DNA of 64,000 bases from Treponema_I sp045599005 (GTDB lineage Bacteria > Spirochaetota > Spirochaetia > Treponematales > Treponemataceae): positions 186,001 to 250,000 of the forward strand of contig JAZRVF010000025.1 in NCBI GenBank assembly GCA_045599005.1, in the 5' to 3' direction. This document shows, one piece after another, positions 26,433 to 35,580 of the stretch; the stretch's first letter is position 1, and every line of letters starts with the position of its first letter. Both the position numbers and the translations under genes were made by a program. The notes under the pieces are model-generated. The model was given only the letters and a program-made list of their open reading frames with translations, had not been told where the DNA came from and ran no database searches.

Positions 26433-26467
26433 AACGGGTGGTGGATTTTCTGCTGCCCGTTTTTTTT
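26433..26467 (+). terminator. Terminator/attenuator inside the operon
   Basis: AACGGGTGGTGG pairs with CTGCTGCCCGTT (four G-U pairs) around a 5-base loop, followed by about seven T. It separates the importer genes from the lyase genes and would leave the latter to read-through or an unseen promoter. Confidence 0.7.
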
Positions 26468-26503
26468 AACGTTTTTTTTATTTTTTTTAGCTTTCCAATT
26501 AAA

Positions 26504-29197
26504 ATGATTTTACACAACATTAGACCACAGACTATAACCGGGACAACTTCTTTCGGATGCATGTGGAACAGAGGCGAATGTCCTGAAGGACAAAATTTTT
26601 TCTGCAGAAATCAATTGGGAGAAACTGTTTCTCTTCAAAGCCGTGTTACAGCCTGGTGGCCTGACGGTTCAATAAAATGGACTAGTCATACTGCAGATTG
26701 TAAAACCTTGGGAAATCAAATTGAAGTTCTTCCTCTTTCCCCGGAATTAAAAACCCCAGTTACGCCCGAAAATCTTATGCGCATTGATGTGCTTCCGAAA
26801 ATTCCGGCCAATTCAGGAAAAAAAACAGACTACACAGGAAAAAAAGTTGATTACGCGTGCATTTACACCCGATCAGTAACAATAGAAATTGGCGGAGACA
26901 GATCCTGTCTTTTTGACTGTATCCGAACAGAAAATAAAATTGAAGCAAAGAACGGAAAAGCCGTTCTGAAAATAGAGAATCCGCTTTCATCAGGAATGTC
27001 AGAATCCACGAGATCTGTGTCCTTGGGAAGCGTGATACGTGATTATACTGGCAGGATTGACTCTATCTGCATTGAGGAACACGGCAGTGTCCAGACTGTA
27101 ATCCGCTATGAAGGAATCCATCAGAATCTGATTCCCTTTGTCATCCGCATGTACATTTCAGCGGACGGACGTAACATCCGTTTTATGCACACTTTCATGT
27201 ATGATGGCGATGAAAACCGTGATTTCCTCAAAGGAATCGGAATCAGTTTCCAGCGCCCAGTGGAAGGTGCCCCCTATAACAGGCATATCAAAATCTCCGG
27301 AGACAACGGAATATTCCACGAAGTTTCCGTTCCACTTATGTCCTGGCGTCCCAGAATCAGGCCGGAACTTTATATTTCCCAGATGAATGGACAGATGATT
27401 TTACCGGAAGGAGAGGACGCTGCCACAATCAGTAAAGTCCTTGAGGCAACACCATACTGGGACAGATATGTAATCTGCCAGGATTCTCCCAGTCATTTTG
27501 CAATAAAGAAGAGGCTTTCAGGAGAAAATCTCTGTTTTGTCGACAGTCTTCATGGAATGCGTTCAAAGGGAACCTGTGCTTTCGGCGGGGAAAATGGAAG
27601 TGTGCTTATTTCTTCAAAGGATTTCTGGCAGACTTATCCTTCTGGAATAGAAGTTTCAGGACTGTCCGGAGAACTTGCAGAAGCGACTGTCTGGTTCTGG
27701 TCACCGGAAGCGGCCGCAATGGATTTCCGTCATTATGCTGAAAGGGGATATAATCAGGTCTGTTACGAAGGCTATGATTACAAAGGGGCTACTCCATATG
27801 GAATTGCAGTAACAAGCGAATGCGCCTTTGCCTTTGAAAAAGAAATTATTCCTGAAGACAGCCGTCTTTATGATTTCTGCAACGAACTTCAGTCACCGGC
27901 TCTTTTTGTTGGAACCCCCGAATATTATCATGATCATAAGGCTTTCGGTTTCTGGTCTTTACCCAGAACTGATTCTGAATCAGAGATTTTCCTGGAAAAT
28001 CAGCTTGAAAAAGCCTTTGAATTTTATAAAAACGAAGTTGAACAGCGGAACTGGTACGGACTGTTTAATTACGGTGACATGATGCATTCCTATGACCCGG
28101 TCCGGCACCAGTGGAAATATGATGTGGGCGGTTATGCCTGGGACAATACGGAACTTGTTCCGACTTTGTGGCTATGGCTTTATTTTATGCGTACAGGCCG
28201 TGAAGAAGTTTTTACACTTGCAGAGAAACTTTCCCGGCATGCAAGCGAGACCGATGTTTATCACCTTGGAAAATACAAAGGTCTTGGAAGCCGGCATAAT
28301 GTGCGTCATTGGGGATGTCCCTGTAAAGAAGCCCGCATCGCTATGGCCCATCATCATAGATTTTTGTATTACCTGACAGGCGATTACCGTCTTGAAGATA
28401 TTTTTGACGAACTGAAAGACAATGAACTGTCTTTCCTCCAGAAAGATCCTCTGGGTGACTTTTATCCTAAAGACAAAATGGTTTTCCCAAGTCATGCAAG
28501 AAGCGGTCCGGACTGGTCAAGTCTTGTCTCAAACTGGATGACTCAATGGGAAAGAAAAAATGATCCAAAATACCTGGAAAAAATTAAAGTAGGGCTTGAG
28601 GACATAAAAAAAGCGCCTTTACAGCTTTCCAGCGGCCCGGATTTTGAATTCGATCCCCATTCCTGTCATCTCCGTTATATCGGTGAAAATACAACAGGCG
28701 GATGTCACCTCCAGATTTGTATGGGCGCACCTCAGATCTGGCTTGAAACTGCGGATCTTATGGAAAATGCTGATTTTTTTGAGATGCTTGCCAGACACGG
28801 ACGTTTTTATTTCCTGTCTCATGAGGAGCAGCTTAAAGAGTCAGATGGAATCATCGGTGACAGAGAGTCAACACTTCCATTTATGGCAACCGCTCTAGGT
28901 GCATTCGGGGCTGATTATCTTAAGAATCCGGGACTTGCGGATAAAACCTGGAGAACATTGCTGGAAACTTTGATTTCAGAAAATAATACTGAAGGATTTG
29001 ATGCAAAAACTTTGAAGAATCAGGGTAATCAAAGTGACCTTAAAGAGATTCCCTGGATCACCACAAATTTCACTGCTCAATGGTGTCTGAATGTAATCAT
29101 GGTTCTTGAATTTATAAGGGAAAGTCTGCCAGAAGATTTGAATGGAATAAAAAAACTTCTGGAAAAAGCGGATTCAAATGCATTCAGAAAAGCGTGA
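26504..29197 (+). CDS. YetA/PcRGLX-like protein, probable exo-rhamnogalacturonan lyase (PL26-like)
   Basis: The product is about 897 residues. The start is set at ATG 26504: the open frame extends back to a GTG at 26429, but that codon lies in front of the terminator hairpin. The N-terminal region has SFGCMWNRGECPEG and AWWPDGSIKWTSHTA, typical of the first (RIFT-barrel) domain of PcRGLX/YetA proteins. A beta-rich middle and an (alpha/alpha) barrel-like C-terminal half follow (FNYGDMMHSYDPVRHQWKYD, then GCPCKEARIAMAHHHRFLYYLTGD). Penicillium PcRGLX is an exo-rhamnogalacturonan lyase; the bacterial branch is less studied, so the activity is inferred. No signal peptide, so cytoplasmic. No ribosome binding site is visible. 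Confidence 0.68.
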   Translation: MILHNIRPQTITGTTSFGCMWNRGECPEGQNFFCRNQLGETVSLQSRVTAWWPDGSIKWTSHTADCKTLGNQIEVLPLSPELKTPVTPENLMRIDVLPKIPANSGKKTDYTGKKVDYACIYTRSVTIEIGGDRSCLFDCIRTENKIEAKNGKAVLKIENPLSSGMSESTRSVSLGSVIRDYTGRIDSICIEEHGSVQTVIRYEGIHQNLIPFVIRMYISADGRNIRFMHTFMYDGDENRDFLKGIGISFQRPVEGAPYNRHIKISGDNGIFHEVSVPLMSWRPRIRPELYISQMNGQMILPEGEDAATISKVLEATPYWDRYVICQDSPSHFAIKKRLSGENLCFVDSLHGMRSKGTCAFGGENGSVLISSKDFWQTYPSGIEVSGLSGELAEATVWFWSPEAAAMDFRHYAERGYNQVCYEGYDYKGATPYGIAVTSECAFAFEKEIIPEDSRLYDFCNELQSPALFVGTPEYYHDHKAFGFWSLPRTDSESEIFLENQLEKAFEFYKNEVEQRNWYGLFNYGDMMHSYDPVRHQWKYDVGGYAWDNTELVPTLWLWLYFMRTGREEVFTLAEKLSRHASETDVYHLGKYKGLGSRHNVRHWGCPCKEARIAMAHHHRFLYYLTGDYRLEDIFDELKDNELSFLQKDPLGDFYPKDKMVFPSHARSGPDWSSLVSNWMTQWERKNDPKYLEKIKVGLEDIKKAPLQLSSGPDFEFDPHSCHLRYIGENTTGGCHLQICMGAPQIWLETADLMENADFFEMLARHGRFYFLSHEEQLKESDGIIGDRESTLPFMATALGAFGADYLKNPGLADKTWRTLLETLISENNTEGFDAKTLKNQGNQSDLKEIPWITTNFTAQWCLNVIMVLEFIRESLPEDLNGIKKLLEKADSNAFRKA

Positions 29198-29254
29198 AAC
29201 TGAAGTCAGGTAAAAAGAGTAGACCGAATTTTTGTTTTTTTACAGGAGAAAATA

Positions 29255-31717
29255 ATGGAAGATTTGTTCAATCTTAGAGTGATCAGGACCACAGGTACAA
29301 CTGTTGAATTTGAATGGGACAGTATCGGTGGGGCAGGAGAATATTCTTTAAACTGGAAAGACAGAAAAAGGGATTCTATGGAATTCAAAGTCTTAACAGG
29401 TATAAAAAAATGCACAGCTGTTCTGAAAAAAGCACCTGTCATTCCTTATTATGTGCAGATTTGTGCACACTCAGGTCTTGATTCTTCTGTAATTGCCAAA
29501 AGCCAGGTGCTAAAAACTCCTGTCACAGCAAAACTTAATCCACAGATTGAACATTTTGACCGTGGACTTATTGCTGTAAAAACTTCAGAGGGCGTTTTTC
29601 TCAGCTGGAGGCTTTTTAAAAGCGAAGTGACCGGGGCTTCCAAAACTTCCCTTAAAAGCGGGGCCTTCGGTGTTTACAAAAATGGAGGATTACTTGCCAC
29701 AGTTCAGGACAGCACCAATTATCTTGACAGGTCAGGATGTCAGAATGACAGATACCAGGTGGAACTTCTTGGTGATTATGACAGCATTCCGATGACTCCC
29801 GGTGAAAAAGCCTGCAAAGAAACCGAGGTCTGGAAAAGCGGTTCAAACTTCATTGATATTCCGCTGAAGAAACCTGAGGACGGAGTAACCCCTGCCGGTG
29901 AAAATTTCACTTATTCCGCAAATGACATTAGTATCGGTGATGTAAACGGTGACGGAAACCTTGAATTTATTGTCAAATGGGACCCTTCCAATTCCCATGA
30001 TGTTTCAATAAAAGGATACACCGGAAACTGTTTCATTGACTGCTACACTCTGTCAGGCACTATTCTCTGGCGCATTGACATGGGCTGCAACATAAGAAGC
30101 GGTGCCCACTACACCCAGTTCATGGTCTACGATTTTGACGGTGACGGAAAAGCCGAAGTTTCAATGAAAACCGCACCGGGAACAAAAATCACCAGATTCA
30201 ACGTGGACGGTTCGATAAAAGACGAAAAGTTCATTACATTGCCGGAAAGAGATGTTGAGAAAGGCGTGTCAAATGAGGACAATTATGTCTGCAGTGCCGA
30301 AGATTTCAGAGACCATCTGAAAGAGGTTTTCATGAACTGGCAGAATCATCCGGAAGTAGTTGCAGGACATTGGCCAACAACTCTGGAAGAATGTTTCGGT
30401 GTTGAAAAACAGTACACATACCCTCTTTGCTCCGGAGATGCAGAAAAACTTGTTGATTACTTCATAAAAGATTTCGCGCCTTCCCGAAGCCCGAAAAATC
30501 AGTTGGACAAATTTGAAGGATTCATTTATGAAGGCCCTGAATACATGACAATGTTTGCCGGGGACGGCTCTGAACTTGAGACAATCGATTTTCCCTTCCC
30601 ACGGGAAGATGACGGCCTTTTATGGGGTGATTACGCTATGCGCCGCATCGAACCATGCAACCGTGTGGACCGTTTCCTTTCTGGCGTGGCATTTCTTGAT
30701 GGAGAAAAACCTTATCTTATTGTCTGCCGCGGATATTATACACGTACATGCATTGCCGCCTATGATTTCTTTGAGCACAGATTCAATCAGGTCTGGAAAA
30801 TTGATTCCGGTCACGTACCGATGTCAAATCCCTTTAACGAGTGGCCTCACGGTGCCCAGGGAACTGATCCTGTCTACGGAATTATCGCCGGTCAGGGGAA
30901 CCACAGTCTGTCTACAGCGGATGTTGACGGGGACGGTTTTCAGGAGATCATTTACGGTGGCTGCTGCATTGACCATGACGGTTCAGTTCTTTACAGCAGT
31001 TTTGACAGACTTCCTGACGGGACAGTTGCAAAGCTTGGGCACGGTGATGCGATGCATGTGGCCAACATCAATCCAGATCTGCCGGGCTACGAGATTTTCA
31101 ATGTTTTTGAGGGCGCGAAATATGCACCCTACGGTTTTGCTTTGAGAGACGCGGAAACAGGAAAGGTCTATTTCGGTGAATATGCAGAGACTGATCTTGG
31201 ACGTTGCATGATCGGTGACATTGTTCCGGGAGAAAGAGGGCTTCAGGTCTGGGTCAAGGATGTTTACAGCTGCAAGGGAAAGAAACTTGATGTCCCGCAT
31301 CTATCCACAAACATGAGCATACGCTGGGCAGCTGATCTTACGACACAGCTGACAGACTCAGAAGATTACCTTAACGGGGAACATACCGGTGTCATAAATG
31401 ACAACACCCACGGAGTGATGCTGAACCCTGAGAACACGCTTACAAACAACGGTACAAAAGGAAACCCCTGCCTTGTTGCGGATATTTTCGGAGATTTCCG
31501 GGAAGAAATTGTCCTCAGAACCAAAGACAGTTCATCGCTGCGGATTTACACAAACACTGAGATTACAAAGCACAAACTTTTCACACTGCTTCATGACATA
31601 CAGTACAGGACAGGAATTGCCTGGCAGAACAACTGCTACAACCAGCCATGTTACACAAGCTTCTATTATGCTTCTGACATGGATTTCCGCGAAGTCCTGC
31701 CTGAACTGTCAGAGTAA
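29255..31717 (+). CDS. Rhamnogalacturonan lyase, family PL11 (YesW/YesX-like)
   Basis: The 820-residue enzyme has AGGAG before its ATG. An N-terminal fibronectin III-like domain (about 1-95) precedes the PL11 eight-bladed propeller. The opening is LDRGLIAV-like (FDRGLIAVKTSEGVFLSWR, about 104-122), with calcium-binding loops DVNGDGNLEF, DFDGDGKAEV and DVDGDGFQEI. PL11 enzymes cut the rhamnose-galacturonate bond of rhamnogalacturonan-I by beta-elimination using calcium. There is no signal peptide, so it should act in the cytoplasm on imported oligosaccharides, as proposed for B. subtilis YesX. It lies 57 bases after the PL26-like gene. Confidence 0.9.
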   Translation: MEDLFNLRVIRTTGTTVEFEWDSIGGAGEYSLNWKDRKRDSMEFKVLTGIKKCTAVLKKAPVIPYYVQICAHSGLDSSVIAKSQVLKTPVTAKLNPQIEHFDRGLIAVKTSEGVFLSWRLFKSEVTGASKTSLKSGAFGVYKNGGLLATVQDSTNYLDRSGCQNDRYQVELLGDYDSIPMTPGEKACKETEVWKSGSNFIDIPLKKPEDGVTPAGENFTYSANDISIGDVNGDGNLEFIVKWDPSNSHDVSIKGYTGNCFIDCYTLSGTILWRIDMGCNIRSGAHYTQFMVYDFDGDGKAEVSMKTAPGTKITRFNVDGSIKDEKFITLPERDVEKGVSNEDNYVCSAEDFRDHLKEVFMNWQNHPEVVAGHWPTTLEECFGVEKQYTYPLCSGDAEKLVDYFIKDFAPSRSPKNQLDKFEGFIYEGPEYMTMFAGDGSELETIDFPFPREDDGLLWGDYAMRRIEPCNRVDRFLSGVAFLDGEKPYLIVCRGYYTRTCIAAYDFFEHRFNQVWKIDSGHVPMSNPFNEWPHGAQGTDPVYGIIAGQGNHSLSTADVDGDGFQEIIYGGCCIDHDGSVLYSSFDRLPDGTVAKLGHGDAMHVANINPDLPGYEIFNVFEGAKYAPYGFALRDAETGKVYFGEYAETDLGRCMIGDIVPGERGLQVWVKDVYSCKGKKLDVPHLSTNMSIRWAADLTTQLTDSEDYLNGEHTGVINDNTHGVMLNPENTLTNNGTKGNPCLVADIFGDFREEIVLRTKDSSSLRIYTNTEITKHKLFTLLHDIQYRTGIAWQNNCYNQPCYTSFYYASDMDFREVLPELSE

Positions 31718-31726
31718 AAACGGTTT

Positions 31727-33337
31727 TCAGGCCCTGAATTCGATTATCCGGCTTCGGGGGCTTTCTGTGCCGTTCTCAAACTTTGCACATACATAAACCT
31801 GATAGACATCGCTTGCAGGTAGTACAAAGGGCATCACAGCAGAGGACCGTTTTTCTTCTGCTGTGACTGTCTTTACCGGTGAAAACTGAAAATCCACGGA
31901 TCCTTTGCGGTAGACTGTGTAAGAGACAGCACCGTCAACATCATTCCAGATGAGAAGAAAGTTTGCGGTTCCATTTTCCACATGCAGTTCCTGCAATGCA
32001 AATCCCTGGGGAACGTCGGGTGGCACTTCAACCGGAGCAGAAAGAATGTGTTCAGGCTTTTTAATCTCAACCTTTGAAGAATCAATTCTGTCAGCAAAAA
32101 ATCCCATTTCCTTAAGGCTTTCAGCAACAATCCGGGCATATTGCAGCGCTCCGTATTCCTGAAGATGGGCATTGTCAGAAACTCCACCGGCATAGGCGCT
32201 TTCCGGATATTCTCCGGCTTTTGTCCAAAGGTAAAAATCTTTTGCGCCTTCCGGGCCTTCCTGATTAAGCAGGGCATTACTTTTTCCGCCAAGGTCAATC
32301 ACCGGTACATTTTTTTCCGCACCAAGTCTGATCATTACATCACGGTATGGGCCAAAAGAAACAGGGAACTTTCCTTCATGCTCATCGCAGTTTCGTCTGG
32401 AAATAGGGGTGACAAGAATACATATTACCTTCCGGACCTGACATGAATCAATGTATTTTTCCAGATAGAAAGCGAAGTTTTCTGGCGCCACATAGCGGTT
32501 AGGGCGGATTGCGGTTGCATCATTATGGGCCCACTGGACAAGCACCACATCACCGGGCACTGTCCGTTCAAGAAGGGCATCCCATTTTCCTTCCGTGATG
32601 AATGATTTTGAACTGCGGGCTCCGATGGAACGGTTTTCAATAAAAAGGGATTTTTTCTCATAGGTTCTGCATTGGGGATAACGGGCTTTTTCTGGCACGG
32701 ATTCCACAACTTCACAATCCGTTTCAAAAAAACGATGGAGAACCTGTCCCCAACCGGTCTGTGGATAATAAAAGTCTTCATATGTCTGTGCCGTTGAGTC
32801 AGAAGCAACAAAAATTCCATTTTTGGAACGGGTTTTCACATTCTCATCTTCTTTCCATTCACAGCCTGCAAGCCAAATGTCATAGAATTTCGCATCTTCC
32901 TTTGTTTTTGCTTCATCAGGGACAAAAATCTCAAGGAAAGAAACTTTTTCTGCTGAACAGATATGGAATTCCAAAGAAGCAGTTTTTCCTGCGCAAACCA
33001 GAGTTTCTGCCGCTTTCTCAATACTGTTCACTGAAACACAGATTTTACAGTCAGTATCACCGTGGTTTTCAAAAACAAGTGACCATTTTCCGTCTGTCAT
33101 TCCTGTTTCGCATTGGATGCAGACTGTCTCCCGGTAATTATAAATTCCGAAACCGGTAACTTCCGTTTCTGTCCAGTTTCTGCTGCAAAAATGCAGGACA
33201 TTATCGTCATCTGACCCAATTTTTTCCTTTGTTGCAGGAATCAGTTTTTTTTCGCGGGGATAATAAACGCCTTCAGACCAGCCTTTTGCCTCTTCATCGT
33301 AGCGCTGTTCAAAAAAATTCAGGTTGTTAAAACTCAT
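31727..33337 (-). CDS. Rhamnogalacturonan acetylesterase-like SGNH hydrolase (CE12), three domains
   Basis: The 536-residue protein has GGAG before the ATG. Residues 1-165 form a beta-sandwich, probably carbohydrate-binding. Residues 172-425 are an SGNH esterase: nucleophile Ser in FVASDSTAQTY (about 179), block GARSSKSFITEGKWD, Asn block VQWAHND, and the His/Asp block DNAHLQEYGA. Residues 440-536 are fibronectin III-like. CE12 enzymes (Bacillus YesT, Aspergillus RGAE) remove acetyl groups from rhamnogalacturonan. Block I reads SDS instead of GDS. No signal peptide, so cytoplasmic like the lyases. It is convergent with the PL11 gene, with 9 bases between the stops. Confidence 0.85.
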   Translation of the reverse strand: MSFNNLNFFEQRYDEEAKGWSEGVYYPREKKLIPATKEKIGSDDDNVLHFCSRNWTETEVTGFGIYNYRETVCIQCETGMTDGKWSLVFENHGDTDCKICVSVNSIEKAAETLVCAGKTASLEFHICSAEKVSFLEIFVPDEAKTKEDAKFYDIWLAGCEWKEDENVKTRSKNGIFVASDSTAQTYEDFYYPQTGWGQVLHRFFETDCEVVESVPEKARYPQCRTYEKKSLFIENRSIGARSSKSFITEGKWDALLERTVPGDVVLVQWAHNDATAIRPNRYVAPENFAFYLEKYIDSCQVRKVICILVTPISRRNCDEHEGKFPVSFGPYRDVMIRLGAEKNVPVIDLGGKSNALLNQEGPEGAKDFYLWTKAGEYPESAYAGGVSDNAHLQEYGALQYARIVAESLKEMGFFADRIDSSKVEIKKPEHILSAPVEVPPDVPQGFALQELHVENGTANFLLIWNDVDGAVSYTVYRKGSVDFQFSPVKTVTAEEKRSSAVMPFVLPASDVYQVYVCAKFENGTESPRSRIIEFRA

Positions 33338-33507
33338 GATTTACTCCAGATTGTCTCTGATTATAGCATAAAAACGTCTTTTATATAATCTATAAATGTA
33401 AAAAAAATCTCTTGCACAAGAATATGAAAACTTGTATATTGAAAAAAACACGATTTATGTTTTTATCCTTTTCTTTTTAAGAAATCATTTTACACACGGA
33501 GTTTTTA
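33338..33507. promoter_or_regulatory. Divergent intergenic region between the CE12 gene and rho
   Basis: For rho, TTGCAC (33412-33417) and TATATT (33435-33440) are 17 bases apart, a clear promoter. For the CE12 gene, a minus-strand TATAAT lies at 33360-33365 but the -35 position lacks TTG, which fits dependence on an activator. AACGTC at 33373-33378 resembles one half of the candidate AraC site at 22802. Confidence 0.65.
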
Positions 33508-35148
33508 ATGGCACTTATCCCAAGTCGGTCTTTTGCTGAAGGACCGGATTCCAAAGGGTCATCAGAAGCTGAACAACAGGGTACACTGGATTTGCAGCCA
33601 AGTGAACAAACCCCTTCTGAACCAACTCAAACACAGGAAAAAGAAACACCGGAACGAACTGTAGTGGTCCGGGCAAGAGGTCCTAAAAAACCTAGAATTT
33701 CCGTACAGAAAGACAATGAAAAAAAGCCTCGTGAACCGAGAGCCCCAAGAGAAAACCGCAAGCCTTTTATTAAAGCCGAAAATACAGAATCCAGTGAACA
33801 GATTGACCAGACATCTGCAAATCCCGCAGCAGTTCCTGTTTCTGATGCACAGGACACTTTCCAGCCGCCTAAACCAAGACTTGTAATCAATGAACTTACA
33901 GCCATGGGAATGCATAATCTGCGAGAGCTGGCCGGACAGTACGGAATACAGCGTGATGATCTTGCTGCACTGAAAAAACAGGATCTGATTTTCGTAATCC
34001 TTAAGACACATACAGATCATGGTGGAATCATCTTTGCTTCTGGTGCATTGGAAATTCTTCCTGACGGATACGGTTTCCTCCGTTCACCCCAGAACAGTTA
34101 TCTTCCCGGTCCCGATGATATCTACATTTCTCCAAGCCAGATCAGACTTTTCAACCTTAAGACAGGTGATACAATTTACGGACAGATTCGCTCCCCGAAA
34201 GAGGGCGAGCGTTTCTTTGCACTCCTGCGTATTGAAACCGTAAACGATGATGAGACACGCACTGCACAGACACGCATTCCCTTTGACAATCTTACACCTC
34301 TGTATCCCAATGAGAAACTGACACTTGAGACCGAGACAAAAGAACTTTCAACACGCATGATTGATCTGTTCTGTCCCATCGGAAAAGGTCAGCGTTCTCT
34401 TATTGTTGCTCCTCCAAAAGCCGGTAAGACAATCCTGATGCAGAAAATTGCAAACGCAATCATCCAGAATCATCCTGAGGTAAAGATCATTGTTCTTCTG
34501 ATTGACGAACGCCCTGAAGAAGTTACCGATATGGAACGTTCAATCAAATCACCGAATGCGGAAGTGATTTCATCAACTTTTGACGAACCGGCAACACGCC
34601 ATGTACAGGTTGCGGAAATGGTTCTGGAAAAAGCAAAACGCCTTGTTGAGCACAAAAAGGATGTTGTCATTTTCCTTGATTCCATTACACGTCTTGCACG
34701 CGCTTACAACCAGACTGTTCCTACAAGCGGCAAAGTGCTTTCCGGTGGTGTTGATTCAAACGCACTGCATAAACCGAAACGCTTCTTCGGTGCTGCACGT
34801 AATGTGGAGGAAGGCGGAAGTCTTACAATCATCTCAACAGCATTGATTGAGACTGGAAGCCGCATGGACGAAGTTATCTTTGAAGAGTTCAAAGGAACCG
34901 GAAACATGGAGATCAACCTGGACCGCAAACTTGCAGACCGCCGTCTGTTCCCTGCGTTCAATATCAAGAAATCCGGAACACGTAAGGAAGATCTGCTTCT
35001 TAACCAGGAAGAACTCGCAAAAATCTGGGTTCTCCGCAAAGTGATCAATCCGATGGATGATGCAGAGATTGTTGAGCTCCTTATTGACAGAATGGGCAAA
35101 ACAAAAGATAATGCAGTATTCTTGCGTTCCATGAACAGCATGGGCTGA
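33508..35148 (+). CDS. rho: Transcription termination factor Rho
   Basis: The 546-residue hexameric RNA helicase ends transcription of untranslated RNA. An unusual first 125 residues are low-complexity, rich in P, E, K, Q and R, before the Rho N-terminal helical domain (LVINELTAMGMHNLRELAGQ, about 127-146) and the RNA-binding OSB fold (GALEILPDGYGFLRSP, about 178). The ATPase core shows Walker A APPKAGKT (about 306), Walker B VVIFLDSITRLARAYN, the Q-loop TSGKVLSGGVD, and the R-loop KGTGNMEINLDRKLADRR. GGAG precedes the ATG. Basic disordered N-terminal extensions occur in Rho of several phyla. Confidence 0.97.
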   Translation: MALIPSRSFAEGPDSKGSSEAEQQGTLDLQPSEQTPSEPTQTQEKETPERTVVVRARGPKKPRISVQKDNEKKPREPRAPRENRKPFIKAENTESSEQIDQTSANPAAVPVSDAQDTFQPPKPRLVINELTAMGMHNLRELAGQYGIQRDDLAALKKQDLIFVILKTHTDHGGIIFASGALEILPDGYGFLRSPQNSYLPGPDDIYISPSQIRLFNLKTGDTIYGQIRSPKEGERFFALLRIETVNDDETRTAQTRIPFDNLTPLYPNEKLTLETETKELSTRMIDLFCPIGKGQRSLIVAPPKAGKTILMQKIANAIIQNHPEVKIIVLLIDERPEEVTDMERSIKSPNAEVISSTFDEPATRHVQVAEMVLEKAKRLVEHKKDVVIFLDSITRLARAYNQTVPTSGKVLSGGVDSNALHKPKRFFGAARNVEEGGSLTIISTALIETGSRMDEVIFEEFKGTGNMEINLDRKLADRRLFPAFNIKKSGTRKEDLLLNQEELAKIWVLRKVINPMDDAEIVELLIDRMGKTKDNAVFLRSMNSMG

Positions 35149-35162
35149 TAAGGAAATTCAAG

Positions 35163-35197
35163 AGATTTGTGGAATCAGAATGGTTTCGGGCAAATCT
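35163..35197 (+). promoter_or_regulatory. Structured rpmE leader (candidate L31 autoregulatory hairpin)
   Basis: Between rho and rpmE an outer stem AGATTTG/CAAATCT (35163-35169 with 35191-35197) encloses an inner stem GGAATC/GGTTTC (35171-35176 with 35182-35187). It ends about 14 bases before GGAGG. L31 leaders with autoregulatory hairpins are known in other phyla; no spirochaete example is known to me. Confidence 0.45.
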
Positions 35198-35220
35198 TAT
35201 AAAATAAACTGGAGGAAATG

Positions 35221-35421
35221 ATGAAACAAGGAATTCATCCCAACTACGAATTGACAAAAATTACCTGCGTTTGCGGTAACGTCATCGAGACACGTTCAAC
35301 TGTACAGAACATCAACGTTGAAATTTGTTCTGCATGTCACCCGTTCTTTACTGGAAAACAGAAACTGGTTGACACTGCAGGTCGTATCGAGCGCTTCAAC
35401 AAACGCTACAACATCAAATAA
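35221..35421 (+). CDS. rpmE: 50S ribosomal protein L31
   Basis: The 66-residue protein begins MKQGIHPNYE, typical of L31. It is the zinc-binding form: CVCGN (about 17-21) and CSACHPFFTGKQK (about 37-49) supply the cysteines. The start at 35221 is preferred over the adjacent ATG at 35218 because GGAGG then lies 5 bases away instead of 2. It is downstream of rho and followed by a strong terminator. The zinc-type protein suggests that a zinc-free paralogue, if any, is elsewhere. Confidence 0.96.
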   Translation: MKQGIHPNYELTKITCVCGNVIETRSTVQNINVEICSACHPFFTGKQKLVDTAGRIERFNKRYNIK

Positions 35422-35442
35422 ATCTTTTTTATTTGGGTGGAG

Positions 35443-35488
35443 AAAAGGGTTGCTTCGGGAAGTTTTTTCAGAGGCAGCCCTTTTTTTT
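35443..35488 (+). terminator. Intrinsic terminator after rpmE
   Basis: AAAAGGGTTGC pairs with GCAGCCCTTTT (one G-U pair), with eight T at the end. Confidence 0.85.
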
Positions 35489-35568
35489 GTCTTTTCCTAA
35501 AGAAGTTTATAATAGACGCAAAAACACTTTCCCGAAAAAAAGCAGTATCAAAATCCGGAATTTTAGAT

Positions 35569-35574
35569 TATAAT
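35569..35574 (+). promoter_or_regulatory. -10 box of the quinone reductase-like gene, leaderless arrangement
   Basis: A perfect TATAAT ends 6 bases before the ATG at 35581, with no ribosome binding site. The -35 position (TATCAA) is weak. Confidence 0.5.
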
Positions 35575-35580
35575 TTCTTC

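Noticed and set aside
26429..26503. GTG at 26429 as the start of the PL26-like gene
   Set aside because: The extra 25 codons run through a terminator hairpin and its T-run; the homologous region begins after ATG 26504.
30555..31145. 196-codon open frame inside the PL11 lyase gene
   Set aside because: The lyase frame is continuous with clear calcium-loop motifs; the alternative translation has no recognisable features.
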